From J038 sp034437535 (GTDB lineage: Bacteria > Chloroflexota > Anaerolineae > Aggregatilineales > Phototrophicaceae), in NCBI GenBank assembly GCA_034437535.1, contig DAOTTZ010000124.1, positions 1 through 13,883 on the forward strand: a DNA stretch of 13,883 nucleotides, given 5' to 3'. Below are positions 1-7,170 of the stretch, one piece after another. Both the position numbers and the translations under genes were made by a program. The notes under the pieces are model-generated. The model was not told where the DNA came from. It was given only the letters and a program-made list of their open reading frames with translations, and did not search any database. Within the stretch, counting starts at the first letter, position 1, and each line of letters opens with the position of its first letter.

Positions 1-2
1 TG

Positions 3-107
3 GACTTGCTTGAATCCCGATTTGAACGACTCAAAGGCTTGGCGAAGTGGTTTGTTCGTATCTTTCCCTTACAACCTGCACATTGTTCCGATATTTCACT
101 GGAATAG
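3..107 (+). CDS. Putative transposase, C-terminal 34 residues (partial)
   Basis: The frame enters from the left edge and ends at TAG 105-107. The peptide is basic and aromatic (motif FERLKGLAKWFVRIFPL followed by a short polar tail), which resembles the tail of a DDE transposase, but no catalytic residue is in view and I do not recognise the family. The case rests mainly on position: it sits inside a repeat that occurs at both contig ends and interrupts an unrelated gene at each. It is out of translation with the ABC-F frame that follows because of the TAG, although both use the same phase. Confidence 0.4.
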   Translation, partial: DLLESRFERLKGLAKWFVRIFPLQPAHCSDISLE

Positions 108-110
108 CCT
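3..110 (+). mobile_element. 3' end of a putative insertion sequence, left copy (108-bp terminal inverted repeat of the contig)
   Basis: This stretch is identical over 108 bp to the reverse complement of 13776-13883; the match breaks sharply at 111 versus 13775. Reading inward it holds the end of an open frame closed by TAG at 105-107, so the putative element would end about 3 bp after the stop, a common layout for insertion sequences. The perfect identity and the interrupted genes beyond each boundary point to two copies of one mobile element that stopped assembly. Only one end of the element is present, so the family cannot be named. An assembly artefact (a palindromic join) is the main alternative. 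Confidence 0.6.
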
Positions 111-899
111 AAACGTGAACAGGCGACCACCAACGATTTCCAACGCGGACGGGCTAAAATCGTCGCACAGAAGGCCAAAGCGAAGGAAACGCGCCTCCAG
201 CGATTCATAGAGTCCGATGAGATCGTCGATAAGCCTGAGCAAACCTGGGATGTAAACCTTGCGTTTGGTGCTGTTCAACCGATACGCGGTGATGCAATCC
301 GGCTGGAAGCAGTCAGCGTGGGTTATGGCGACACGGCAATCCTGGCCGATCTCAACCTGAGTGTTCCTGGCGGCCAGAAAATCGCGGTCACCGGGGCCAA
401 TGGTAGCGGTAAATCAACCTTAATCCGGACGATTACGGGTGCGTTAGAACCACTGGCAGGTCGCATCGTGACGAGTTCTGCGGCGCAGATCGGTTATCTT
501 TCGCAGGAGCAGGATGTACTCCAACCGGAACAAACCGCACTGGAAACCGTACAGAATGTCTGCAAAATGAACCAGACGGAGGCCCGGTCATTTCTGCATT
601 ACTTTTTATTCAGTGGGGATGATCCGCTACGGCAGGTAGCGACGCTCAGTTATGGTGAACGTGCCCGGCTCATGCTGGCGCGGTTAGTCGCCGGTGGGGC
701 CAATGTGCTGGTCATGGACGAACCCTTGAATCACCTGGATTTGATCTCGCGGGAGCAATTCGAACAGGCCATCATGAACTTCAACGGAACCGTGTTGATG
801 GTGATGCATGATCGCGCCTTTATGGAGCGTTTCGCGGATGCAATCTGGCAAGTGGCTGACGGTGAGGTGACGGTAGGGCATCGGGCCGCGTTCAGGTAA
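111..899 (+). CDS. ABC-F family ATPase, C-terminal half (5' end lost at the repeat boundary)
   Basis: ABC-F proteins are soluble twin-ATPase factors that act on the ribosome, in translation quality control or antibiotic protection. The frame is open from the repeat boundary to TAA 897-899, so the fragment has 262 residues, about half a usual ABC-F protein. It begins in the basic, helical linker (KIVAQKAKAKETRLQRF, from about nt 160), then gives a full second ABC domain: Walker A GANGSGKST (nt 393-419), Q-loop near QEQD, signature LSYGER (645), Walker B VLVMDEP (Asp codon 717) and the H-loop histidine (807). The family signature after Walker B is usually EPTNHLD; here it reads EPLNHLD. A GTG at 318 could be called as a start but lies inside the domain and has no role. 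The first ATPase domain is missing, so the product is probably inactive unless the gene is intact elsewhere. It overlaps the convergent SulP gene by 8 bp. Confidence 0.85.
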   Translation, partial: KREQATTNDFQRGRAKIVAQKAKAKETRLQRFIESDEIVDKPEQTWDVNLAFGAVQPIRGDAIRLEAVSVGYGDTAILADLNLSVPGGQKIAVTGANGSGKSTLIRTITGALEPLAGRIVTSSAAQIGYLSQEQDVLQPEQTALETVQNVCKMNQTEARSFLHYFLFSGDDPLRQVATLSYGERARLMLARLVAGGANVLVMDEPLNHLDLISREQFEQAIMNFNGTVLMVMHDRAFMERFADAIWQVADGEVTVGHRAAFR

Positions 900-2670
900 C
901 CGGCACCCGGTCATGTTGGCCGGTCAATGCTTCAATGGCCTGGTGCGTGCTGAGGAAAACATGCGACTCATCCAGATGATGATGGATGAAACCGATGTTC
1001 CGCAGACGATCCATCACCGGGCCTTTGACTTCCGCCAGGTAAAACTTCACGCCACTATCACGCAATTCTTCGATGAGGACTTCCAGGACTTCTAACGCAC
1101 TGGTATCAATGTAGTTCACCGCGCTACAGATCAAAACTAAATGGTCAATATCAGGATCATCGGCAATGGCCGATAAGATAACATCTTCTAGATATTGTGC
1201 ATTGGGGAAGTACAGGCTTTCATCCACACGCAGAGCCAGCACATTTGGATGCGTGATGACATCATGCCGTTTGACATTCCGGAAGTGTTCGGTGCCAGCG
1301 ATGCGCCCGACTTCTGCCACATGCGGTCGGCTGGTACGCCATAGATATTGCCCGATTCCAACCGCGATACCCAGTAGAATGCCAATCTCTACGCTGATGA
1401 ACAACACCGCCGCAAAGGTGATACCCAGCGTGATGGCATCCGGTCGATTGTATCGCCATGTGGAGCGGAAGACCGACGCATCGAACAATCCGATCACGGC
1501 GACGATCACAATCGCGGCTAACACAGCGCGTGGCAAGTAGAAGAACAACGGCGTCAGGAAGATCACTGTCAGGCCCATCAACAAGGCGGTGATAATCGAC
1601 GCTAGCCCGGTATTCGCCCCGGCAGAGTAATTCACAGCAGAGCGTCCGATTCCACCGGCAACCGGGTACGCTCCGGTAAAGGCCGCGCCAAGATTGGCAG
1701 AGCCAAGCGCGATCAACTCCTGGTTGGCATCGACCTTCTGGCGTTTTTTGCTGGCGAGTGATTTCGCCACTGAGATACTTTCCATGTAGCCGATCAGTGC
1801 AATTGCCAATGCCGTCGGGAACATCGCGGCCCAGCGGTCAACCTCCACAACAGGGAATGTCAACCCTGGTAAACCAGCAGGTACCGACCCCACAATATCG
1901 ACATTTGCCGTTGTATCCAGCTTGAATAAGGCAACCAGCAAGATGCCCATCACCACGACGACCAGCGGGCCAGCCTTTGAAACCGGCATAATCCACTGAG
2001 CAGGCATATTGAGTCGTTTGAGATGATCAGCCAGGAATAACTTCCAGTAGAACAGCAGGCCGATGCTCCCCAACGCGATGAACAAGGTGGTCACATTGAC
2101 GGAACCCAGATGTTCGACCATATAAATCAATTGCTCGTGGGTATGCTCCAGGCGGGGCATCTCGATACCGAGCACATGCTTAAGCTGGCTGATGGCAATG
2201 ACAATCGCCGCCGCATTGAGGAACCCGGCCAGCACGGGATGACTCAAGAAATTGACCATAAACCCGGCGTGGAAGATGCCCATCAGCAGTTGAATGCCAC
2301 CCACCAGCAATGCCAACGTGATCGCGATTTGTAAGTATTCGTCTACGCTGGCTGGTGCAAACTGGCTGACGCCGGTAGCGACCATTAAGGAGACAATCGC
2401 CACCGGGCCGACCGCCAGCACCCGGCTTGAACCGAGTAGACCATAAATGAGGAGCGGAACGATACTCGCATAAATCCCTACTTGCGGCGGCAACCCCGCC
2501 AGTAGAGCATATGCCATACTTTGAGGGACGAGCATGACGGTCACAATCACACCGGCAATCAGATCTCCCGGCAGATTTTCCCGCCGGTAATTCAACAGCC
2601 AATCCACAAATGGAAAGTATTGCCGCCATTGAACTTTGTGTTCGCCGTCTTGCATCGATTGTGTCGCCAT
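892..2670 (-). CDS. SulP family anion permease with C-terminal STAS domain
   Basis: This 592-residue inner-membrane protein belongs to the SulP (SLC26-like) family, which carries sulfate, bicarbonate or related anions. The N-terminal two thirds is strongly hydrophobic, with roughly ten or more membrane segments and family motifs: VPQSMAYALLAGLPPQVGIY near residue 50, AVGPVAIVSL near 85 and the GGIGRSAVN stretch before the later helices. The cytoplasmic STAS domain spans about residues 465-575 and contains IDTSALEVLE (Asp522, Thr523, Ser524), the region matching the phosphorylatable site of anti-sigma-factor antagonists. Length fits the family. It is the last gene of the sulfur operon, 19 bp after the dioxygenase-rhodanese stop. 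The neighbours make sulfate, sulfite or thiosulfate plausible substrates, but the sequence alone does not decide substrate or direction. Its end overlaps the ABC-F fragment tail to tail. Confidence 0.93.
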   Translation of the reverse strand: MATQSMQDGEHKVQWRQYFPFVDWLLNYRRENLPGDLIAGVIVTVMLVPQSMAYALLAGLPPQVGIYASIVPLLIYGLLGSSRVLAVGPVAIVSLMVATGVSQFAPASVDEYLQIAITLALLVGGIQLLMGIFHAGFMVNFLSHPVLAGFLNAAAIVIAISQLKHVLGIEMPRLEHTHEQLIYMVEHLGSVNVTTLFIALGSIGLLFYWKLFLADHLKRLNMPAQWIMPVSKAGPLVVVVMGILLVALFKLDTTANVDIVGSVPAGLPGLTFPVVEVDRWAAMFPTALAIALIGYMESISVAKSLASKKRQKVDANQELIALGSANLGAAFTGAYPVAGGIGRSAVNYSAGANTGLASIITALLMGLTVIFLTPLFFYLPRAVLAAIVIVAVIGLFDASVFRSTWRYNRPDAITLGITFAAVLFISVEIGILLGIAVGIGQYLWRTSRPHVAEVGRIAGTEHFRNVKRHDVITHPNVLALRVDESLYFPNAQYLEDVILSAIADDPDIDHLVLICSAVNYIDTSALEVLEVLIEELRDSGVKFYLAEVKGPVMDRLRNIGFIHHHLDESHVFLSTHQAIEALTGQHDRVPVT

Positions 2671-2689
2671 TCGCCCTGCCCCAGGTTAA

Positions 2690-4087
2690 TTAACTCGTCG
2701 TTTCTTCTGTCGCCAGATTTTGTGACCATTCATCAATGCCATCGGCCAGATTGACCACGTTGGTGAAGCCATACTTGCGGAGCAAGCTAGAGGCAATCTG
2801 CGAGCGCATCCCGCTGGCACAGTGCGTCACGATGGTTTGATCTTGCGGCAGTTCATCCAGGTGGCGCGGCAGATACCCTAACGGAATATGCTTGGCACCG
2901 ACGATGTGCCGCTCGTTGAATTCAGACTGGCCGCGCACGTCGATGATGACCATGCCGTCCATATCTTCGGCCAGCGTGCGCGAGTCGATCAACGGGAGCG
3001 AAGCCAGATCCCCGCTGATAACGTTCGGCGTGGCATACCCCGCGATGTTATCAACACCAATCGCCCGATTATTGTTGATGATTTGATCGACCTTATCGGC
3101 TTCCGCGATGATATATAACGGTTGATCGTACTGGACAAACCACCCGACATAATTCACACAGCCGCCATCACTCTCCGGGATATTGACGGTGCCGGGGATG
3201 TGCTTTTCGGCATAGTCTTCACGGCTCCGCAGATCAACCACCAGGGAACCAGCATCAATCACCTGCTTGATCTCATCCTGCGTCATCACCTGCGGCGTCG
3301 TAACGTTATCCAGCAACTCCGGCCCGACCTTGTTGACGTGTTTCATCTGGGCGAAGTAAGCCGGGGCTTCCGGCTGACCTTCCAGCAACCAATCGACAAA
3401 AGCATCTTCGTCTTCGAACTGGAACGCCGGGTTGAACAATTTTTCATATCCTAGTGTCGTACTGGGGATAGCTCCCAGAGCTTTACCACATGCACTCCCG
3501 GCACCATGCGCCGGCCAGATTTGCAGATAATCCGGCATTTCTTTGAACTTTTCGATGTTCTTAAACTGTAATCTGGCACCGATTTCGCGTGTCCCCATGA
3601 TGCCGGCGGCTTCTTCCAGCAGATCCGGGCGGCCAATATCGCCGACGAACAAGAAATCGCCGGTAAAGATACCAATCGGACGATCTGCCCCGGTGGTATC
3701 GGTAATCATGAACGAGATGTGCTCTGGCGTGTGGCCGGGGGTGTGCAAGACATCCACCCGGATGTTGCCGACCATCCACCAATCGCCATCGTTGAGCAAC
3801 ACTGTGTTGTCATCGACAAAGCCATATTTCCAGGCTTCGTCGCCCATATCGCTGAGGTAAGTCACCGCGCCGGTCTGGTCGGCCAGTTCGCGTGTCCCAC
3901 TGACGTAATCCGCGTGGATGTGCGTCTCGGTGACGTGTGTAATTCGTAAGCCTTCGGCCTGGGCGGCTTCCAGATACGGTGTGATGTCGCGTGCAGGATC
4001 AACCACCAGGGCTTCGCCTGTCGCCGCACAGCCCACCATGTAAGACGCCTGTGCCAGTTTCTTGTCGTAGAAATATTTCAAAAGCAT
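2690..4087 (-). CDS. Persulfide dioxygenase-like metallo-beta-lactamase fused to two rhodanese domains
   Basis: This 465-residue cytoplasmic protein matches MBL-rhodanese fusions of the ETHE1/CstB/BsrA type, whose MBL domain binds one iron and oxidises glutathione or low-molecular-weight persulfide to sulfite. The MBL domain covers about residues 1-250: THIHAD with His56, His58 and Asp60, HTPGHT with His115 and His119, GDFLFVGDIGRPDL, and PAHGAGSACGK with His194. The position after the Asp is Tyr61 where classical MBLs have His, in line with many persulfide dioxygenases. A first rhodanese domain (about 268-360) has the fold motifs VVDLRSREDY and HIPG but no catalytic Cys loop, so it is probably structural. 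A second (about 370-460) has IIDVRGQSEF and HCASGMRS with Cys423. A strong ribosome site (AAGGGG) starts at the previous gene's stop. Family placement is firm; the exact substrate is inferred. Confidence 0.92.
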   Translation of the reverse strand: MLLKYFYDKKLAQASYMVGCAATGEALVVDPARDITPYLEAAQAEGLRITHVTETHIHADYVSGTRELADQTGAVTYLSDMGDEAWKYGFVDDNTVLLNDGDWWMVGNIRVDVLHTPGHTPEHISFMITDTTGADRPIGIFTGDFLFVGDIGRPDLLEEAAGIMGTREIGARLQFKNIEKFKEMPDYLQIWPAHGAGSACGKALGAIPSTTLGYEKLFNPAFQFEDEDAFVDWLLEGQPEAPAYFAQMKHVNKVGPELLDNVTTPQVMTQDEIKQVIDAGSLVVDLRSREDYAEKHIPGTVNIPESDGGCVNYVGWFVQYDQPLYIIAEADKVDQIINNNRAIGVDNIAGYATPNVISGDLASLPLIDSRTLAEDMDGMVIIDVRGQSEFNERHIVGAKHIPLGYLPRHLDELPQDQTIVTHCASGMRSQIASSLLRKYGFTNVVNLADGIDEWSQNLATEETTS

Positions 4088-4097
4088 GATAATCCCC

Positions 4098-4445
4098 TTA
4101 CTTGGTTATCTTATGACCGTTGCGCATCCAACTCATTGTGCCACCTTTGAGGTTGTACACCTCATCGTAGCCCGCTTTAGCCAGTGTTTGTGCCGCCATC
4201 CCGCTTCGGTTGCCAGACGCGCAGACCAGCACAACGGGTTGATCGCGTGAGATGGCATCCAGTCGATTTTTGATCTGCCCAAGTGGAATGTTGATCGCCT
4301 TCGGCAGATGACCAGACTTGAACTCACTCTTCTCACGGACATCAATTAGCTGATGTTTGGATTTCTTATAGAATTGTTCGCGGTATTCATCGACATCAAT
4401 GGCTTTGACAGATTGACTTTTCCCGGAACGGTTGAACAAAAACAT
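4098..4445 (-). CDS. Single-domain cytoplasmic rhodanese (sulfurtransferase)
   Basis: A 115-residue single-domain rhodanese with no signal peptide. The fold motifs are in order: LIDVREKSEF near residue 33, GHLPKAINIPL near 45, and the active-site loop CASGNRS with Cys75, which carries the transferred sulfur as a persulfide. Length is typical for GlpE/PspE-sized rhodaneses. The start has a GGAG ribosome site (4455-4458) that shares one base with the stop of the upstream rhodanese, so the two are probably translationally coupled. The next gene, the dioxygenase-rhodanese fusion, follows after 10 bp. In this operon it could hand sulfane sulfur from the membrane rhodanese to the dioxygenase; this role is inferred from order and localisation. 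Confidence 0.92.
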   Translation of the reverse strand: MFLFNRSGKSQSVKAIDVDEYREQFYKKSKHQLIDVREKSEFKSGHLPKAINIPLGQIKNRLDAISRDQPVVLVCASGNRSGMAAQTLAKAGYDEVYNLKGGTMSWMRNGHKITK

Positions 4446-4457
4446 AGCGATGCACTC

Positions 4458-4928
4458 CTATTGTTCGATTGGTAGACCTGCCGCCACCCAACTCTGGATG
4501 CCGCCGAGGTCGTATAAATTGTCATATCCCTGCCCGGAGAGCAAACGATATGCCTGATTGCTACGGTTGCCAGAATTGCAATATAAGACAACGGGTTGAT
4601 CATCAGGGATGCGGTCCAGCCCACGCCCGGCCTGCAAATCCTGGAGTGAGATATTGATCGCACCGGGGATGTAGCCGGAGTCATATTCACCACGGGTACG
4701 AACGTCGATCAATACATGTTGTTGATCTGCATCCACGAATGATTCCTGATAGGTTTGCGGCACGATCAAGCCTTGCGGCGGTAGTGATGGTGCCGCCAGT
4801 TCATCCTGTGCTTGTGTCGTTGTGCTGGTTGTTTCATCACTTGCACCGTTTTGCGTCAAGATGAAGACACCAGCGACCAATGCAACCAGGACAACTAATC
4901 CAACAATAAGCCCACTTCTGTTTTTCAT
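4458..4928 (-). CDS. Membrane-anchored rhodanese, predicted to face outside
   Basis: A 156-residue protein, first gene of the sulfur operon. A short basic start (MKNRSG) is followed by one hydrophobic segment at about residues 7-25, then a Thr/Gln/Ala-rich linker (about 28-55) and a rhodanese domain (about 60-152). The domain shows VLIDVRTRGEY, GYIPGAINISL and the active loop CNSGNRS with Cys117. With no lipobox, the segment is either an uncleaved anchor or a signal peptide, and either way the catalytic domain would lie outside the membrane. The ATG has no good ribosome site directly before it; a strong GGAG lies about 50 nt further upstream with no start codon nearby. ATG 4928 is kept because it gives a sensible signal anchor. 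It could capture thiosulfate- or polysulfide-derived sulfur at the surface. Confidence 0.9.
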   Translation of the reverse strand: MKNRSGLIVGLVVLVALVAGVFILTQNGASDETTSTTTQAQDELAAPSLPPQGLIVPQTYQESFVDADQQHVLIDVRTRGEYDSGYIPGAINISLQDLQAGRGLDRIPDDQPVVLYCNSGNRSNQAYRLLSGQGYDNLYDLGGIQSWVAAGLPIEQ

Positions 4929-5108
4929 CGAAATTATGCGGCGGAACCGACCTGCTTTAGCGGGTGGAAGAAGCCGCTTCTCCTTTCTTATCTTGTGACG
5001 TCCAAGTTGATCTCGTCATTGAGATCATCATATCGTAAATCATTATAGCGTGATCGGCCGAATTGCTTATAATGGACATTAGCTTTTACTTATAGGTCAA
5101 GGATCCAG
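4929..5108. promoter_or_regulatory. Divergent control region between the sulfur operon and the LysR gene
   Basis: About 180 bp with divergent promoter candidates. On the minus strand TATAAT at 5047-5042 would serve the operon, leaving a leader of about 105 nt. On the plus strand TATAAT at 5068-5073 would serve the regulator, with ribosome site AAGGA at 5099-5103 before its ATG. Neither has a good -35 box, which suits activator-dependent promoters. The operon leader contains a strong but unused GGAG (4983-4980) followed by a weak 5-bp hairpin (4959-4963 with 4974-4978). LysR-type regulators usually sit in such divergent regions and control the neighbouring operon. Confidence 0.55.
5008..5027. 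promoter_or_regulatory. Palindrome, candidate LysR-type operator
   Basis: A perfect 7-6-7 inverted repeat, TGATCTC-N6-GAGATCA. It lies in the divergent region, just downstream of the operon's -10 candidate and 40 to 60 bp upstream of the regulator's -10. A second, weaker dyad, ATCA-N8-TGAT, lies at 5039-5054 across the operon -10 box. Both dyads contain symmetrical T-N12-A, close to but not the same as the T-N11-A of LysR-type sites. Binding is inferred from symmetry and position. Confidence 0.5.
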
Positions 5109-6026
5109 ATGCTCAGTCTATATAAACTCGACATCTTCAGCCAAGTTGTGCAGGCCGGGAGCTTTAGCAAGGCGGCCAGCCGCCTTTTGATGACACAATC
5201 CGGCGTCAGCCAGCACATCAGTGATCTGGAAAAACAGCTTAATGTAGAACTGTTCGAACGTGGCCCACGCGGCGTCCAGCTTACGGAGCATGGGAAACGC
5301 CTGCATGAATACGCCGTCCGCCTGCTAGACCTGGCGGCAGAAGCAGAAAACGCGCTGACTGATGTCAACCAATTACCCGATGGCGTGATCTCGATTGTGG
5401 CGACCCCCGGCATCAACGTTTACTTACTCCCGGAGTGGCTCTCGACATTTCAACGCCGCTACACAAACCTGACAGTCGCGTTACAAACGGACATCACCCC
5501 CAACATCATCAAAGACATTGCCGAGGCCAGGGTTGACCTGGGTATTGTCGAGGGCGAAGTCACCGATCAGCCAGCCGCTGTGGCCGTCTACATCCTGAAA
5601 TCAATTGATCTGTTCGTTATCATAGGTCGGGGTCACCAGTGTTGGCACCGTGATACAGCCCCGGCAGACGCACTCGACGGGCAGGCGTTTGTCGCCCGCC
5701 AGAACGGAAGCCAGACGCGCACCTGGTTTGAGACGATTCTGACACAACACGGGATTCAGCCGCGCATTGTAGCCGAATTCGACAACCAGGAGTCGATCAA
5801 GCACGCCGTTGCCAATAACATGGGGATCACGATTTTGCCCGCTTATGCTGTTCAACGTGAGGTTGAAATGGGCGTTTTACGGGCCGTGCCCATCGAAGAT
5901 GTCCCACTTCAAAGACAAATCAAGCTGATCTGGAATCGTGAGCGACGATTTACCCCGCTGACCCATGCTTTCATCCGTAACCTGGACGAGCATGTACCAG
6001 GGGTGCGCTCAGTCCTGCGGGCCTAA
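5109..6026 (+). CDS. LysR-type transcriptional regulator
   Basis: A 305-residue LysR-family regulator. The N-terminal winged helix-turn-helix covers about residues 1-60 (LDIFSQVVQAGSFSKAASRL, then QSGVSQHISDLEKQL and LFERGPRGVQLT), followed by a linker helix and an effector-binding domain from about 90 to 300 with the usual two-lobed periplasmic-binding-protein layout (VDLGIVEG near 140 and MGITILPAYAV near 240). Length and motif order are standard. Ribosome site AAGGA stands 5 bp before the ATG. It is divergent from the four-gene sulfur operon, so it is the natural candidate for its regulator, perhaps sensing a sulfur compound; the ligand cannot be read from sequence. The end overlaps the VOC gene by 18 bp on the other strand. 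Confidence 0.95.
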   Translation: MLSLYKLDIFSQVVQAGSFSKAASRLLMTQSGVSQHISDLEKQLNVELFERGPRGVQLTEHGKRLHEYAVRLLDLAAEAENALTDVNQLPDGVISIVATPGINVYLLPEWLSTFQRRYTNLTVALQTDITPNIIKDIAEARVDLGIVEGEVTDQPAAVAVYILKSIDLFVIIGRGHQCWHRDTAPADALDGQAFVARQNGSQTRTWFETILTQHGIQPRIVAEFDNQESIKHAVANNMGITILPAYAVQREVEMGVLRAVPIEDVPLQRQIKLIWNRERRFTPLTHAFIRNLDEHVPGVRSVLRA

Positions 6027-6479
6027 CGGGCCTTTGGCGGGTGGGATCAAGACCCCGACCGCCCATTCGTATCCATCCGGGTCACGGATGTAAGCCTCTC
6101 GCCAACCGTGACCTTTGTCACGCGGCGGTGCGACGACCTCCGCCTGTGCAGATTGTGCCCGGCGTACAACCGCGTCAGGATCAACCCCAAGCAGGCGGAA
6201 TTGTGCCCCAACACCCCGTCTGGTCCCATCTGCCAGATCTTGCATCCAGGGATGTTCATCATGGGTATGGTCGGCATGGATCATCATCTCGATAGATCCA
6301 ATTCGCACAGCGGCAAAGTCCACATCATGATAATGAACCTCCGCTTGAAGCACATCAGCATAAAACCGGACTGACCGTTCTACATCCGTGACGAGCAAAT
6401 TCAGCGCGAACGGCGTCAGCAAGGCCGCATAACGGTATCCTGGCATCCAGGGTTTGCCCTGGCGATACTTTTTTCCCAT
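6009..6479 (-). CDS. VOC superfamily (glyoxalase/bleomycin resistance-like) protein
   Basis: A 156-residue protein built of paired beta-alpha-beta-beta-beta modules of the vicinal oxygen chelate fold. The first module starts at LNLLVTDVERSVRFYADVLQAEV (split here by description: LNLLVTDVERSVRFY then a VLQAEV strand), and the last ends in YIRDPDGYEWAVG, the usual RDPDGY-type closing motif. Possible metal ligands include the His-rich HADHTHDEH stretch near residue 70. Members include glyoxalases, dioxygenases and drug-sequestering proteins; nothing here chooses among them. A good AGGAG (6490-6494) precedes the ATG. The gene stands alone on the minus strand, convergent with and overlapping the LysR gene end, so a shared function with the sulfur operon is unproven. 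Confidence 0.85.
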   Translation of the reverse strand: MGKKYRQGKPWMPGYRYAALLTPFALNLLVTDVERSVRFYADVLQAEVHYHDVDFAAVRIGSIEMMIHADHTHDEHPWMQDLADGTRRGVGAQFRLLGVDPDAVVRRAQSAQAEVVAPPRDKGHGWREAYIRDPDGYEWAVGVLIPPAKGPLGPQD

Positions 6480-6582
6480 CAGATTCTATCTCCTGTGTGG
6501 TTTGTGCATCATTCTACTTCATGTAAGGCCATAATTGACGTATGATTGGAATTAACCGTGATAGACATCAGGAGTCATTTCT

Positions 6583-7008
6583 ATGAAAGTGATCCGCTTA
6601 AGAGGCGGCGACGAAGAGTTAGCTGAACAGGTTCTGCAACGGTTTTTTCTGGAAGATCTGCGCGACAATCATATTCATAATTTTTTGATCAGCGATCATA
6701 ATTATCTGTTGGTTGCTGTGTGGGAAGGCGTCCCCGTTGGCGTATTATTGGGCTACCGTTTAGAACGGCCAGAGACCCAACGCCCCAAGTTATTCGTCTA
6801 TGAAATGGAAGTATTGGCCGCCCAACGGGGACGTGGAATCGGTAAAGTTTTGATCAACAGCTTTCAGGATATTGCCCGGCAGGTCAACGCGACCGAGATC
6901 TTCCTGATGACCAACCAGTCCAACATCCCTGCCATGCGCCTGTACGAATCAACCGGGGGCGTACAGGAAGGAGATGACAATGTTCTGTTTGTCTATGACA
7001 ACTTTTAG
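6583..7008 (+). CDS. GNAT family N-acetyltransferase, AAC(3)-I-like in layout
   Basis: A 141-residue single-domain GNAT acetyltransferase, which moves an acetyl group from acetyl-CoA to an amine. The pyrophosphate-binding motif A is QRGRGIGKVL at about residues 81-90, preceded by the strand LFVYEMEVLA. Motif B includes NIPAMRLYESTGG near 113-125. The order, the FVYEMEV strand and the short C-terminal strand (VLFVYDNF) recall the AAC(3)-I aminoglycoside acetyltransferase group, but this is a pattern-level likeness and the acceptor is unknown. Ribosome site AGGAG is at 6570-6574, 8 bp before ATG. The 103-bp gap to the divergent VOC gene holds a TATGAT box at 6541-6546 but no good -35. No antitoxin-like partner lies next to it, which argues against a GNAT toxin. 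Confidence 0.85.
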   Translation: MKVIRLRGGDEELAEQVLQRFFLEDLRDNHIHNFLISDHNYLLVAVWEGVPVGVLLGYRLERPETQRPKLFVYEMEVLAAQRGRGIGKVLINSFQDIARQVNATEIFLMTNQSNIPAMRLYESTGGVQEGDDNVLFVYDNF

Positions 7009-7119
7009 GCAAATTCCTTTACTTTCTTCATAAATCGGGATTCATAGCAATTGAGATGATAAATTCTTTTTTACAGTTATGAATTTTCCGCCTGTTTTCG
7101 CACCAAAGGATGAATTATT

Positions 7120-7128
7120 TGCTATAGT
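7120..7128 (+). promoter_or_regulatory. Extended -10 promoter candidate for the small secreted protein gene
   Basis: TG-C-TATAGT lies 42 bp before the ATG at 7171. No clear -35 is seen, as expected for extended -10 promoters. The ribosome site AAGGAG at 7156-7161 stands 9 bp from the ATG. The rest of the 162-bp gap after the GNAT gene is AT-rich; I see no convincing terminator in it. Confidence 0.5.
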
Positions 7129-7170
7129 CTATCTAACATCATTTGGTCACATCATAAGGAGTCTCACATT

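Noticed and set aside
10..210. Open frame of 66 codons starting in the left repeat
   Set aside because: It crosses the repeat boundary and overlaps the ABC-F linker in another phase; the peptide has no recognisable pattern.
4346..4693. Open frame bridging both small rhodanese genes on the minus strand
   Set aside because: It is a different phase from both genes, which have intact active-site loops and proper starts; this is a shadow.
6583..7008. GNAT gene as a toxin of a toxin-antitoxin pair
   Set aside because: No small ribbon-helix-helix antitoxin gene lies next to it, and both flanking gaps are too short to encode one with a good start.
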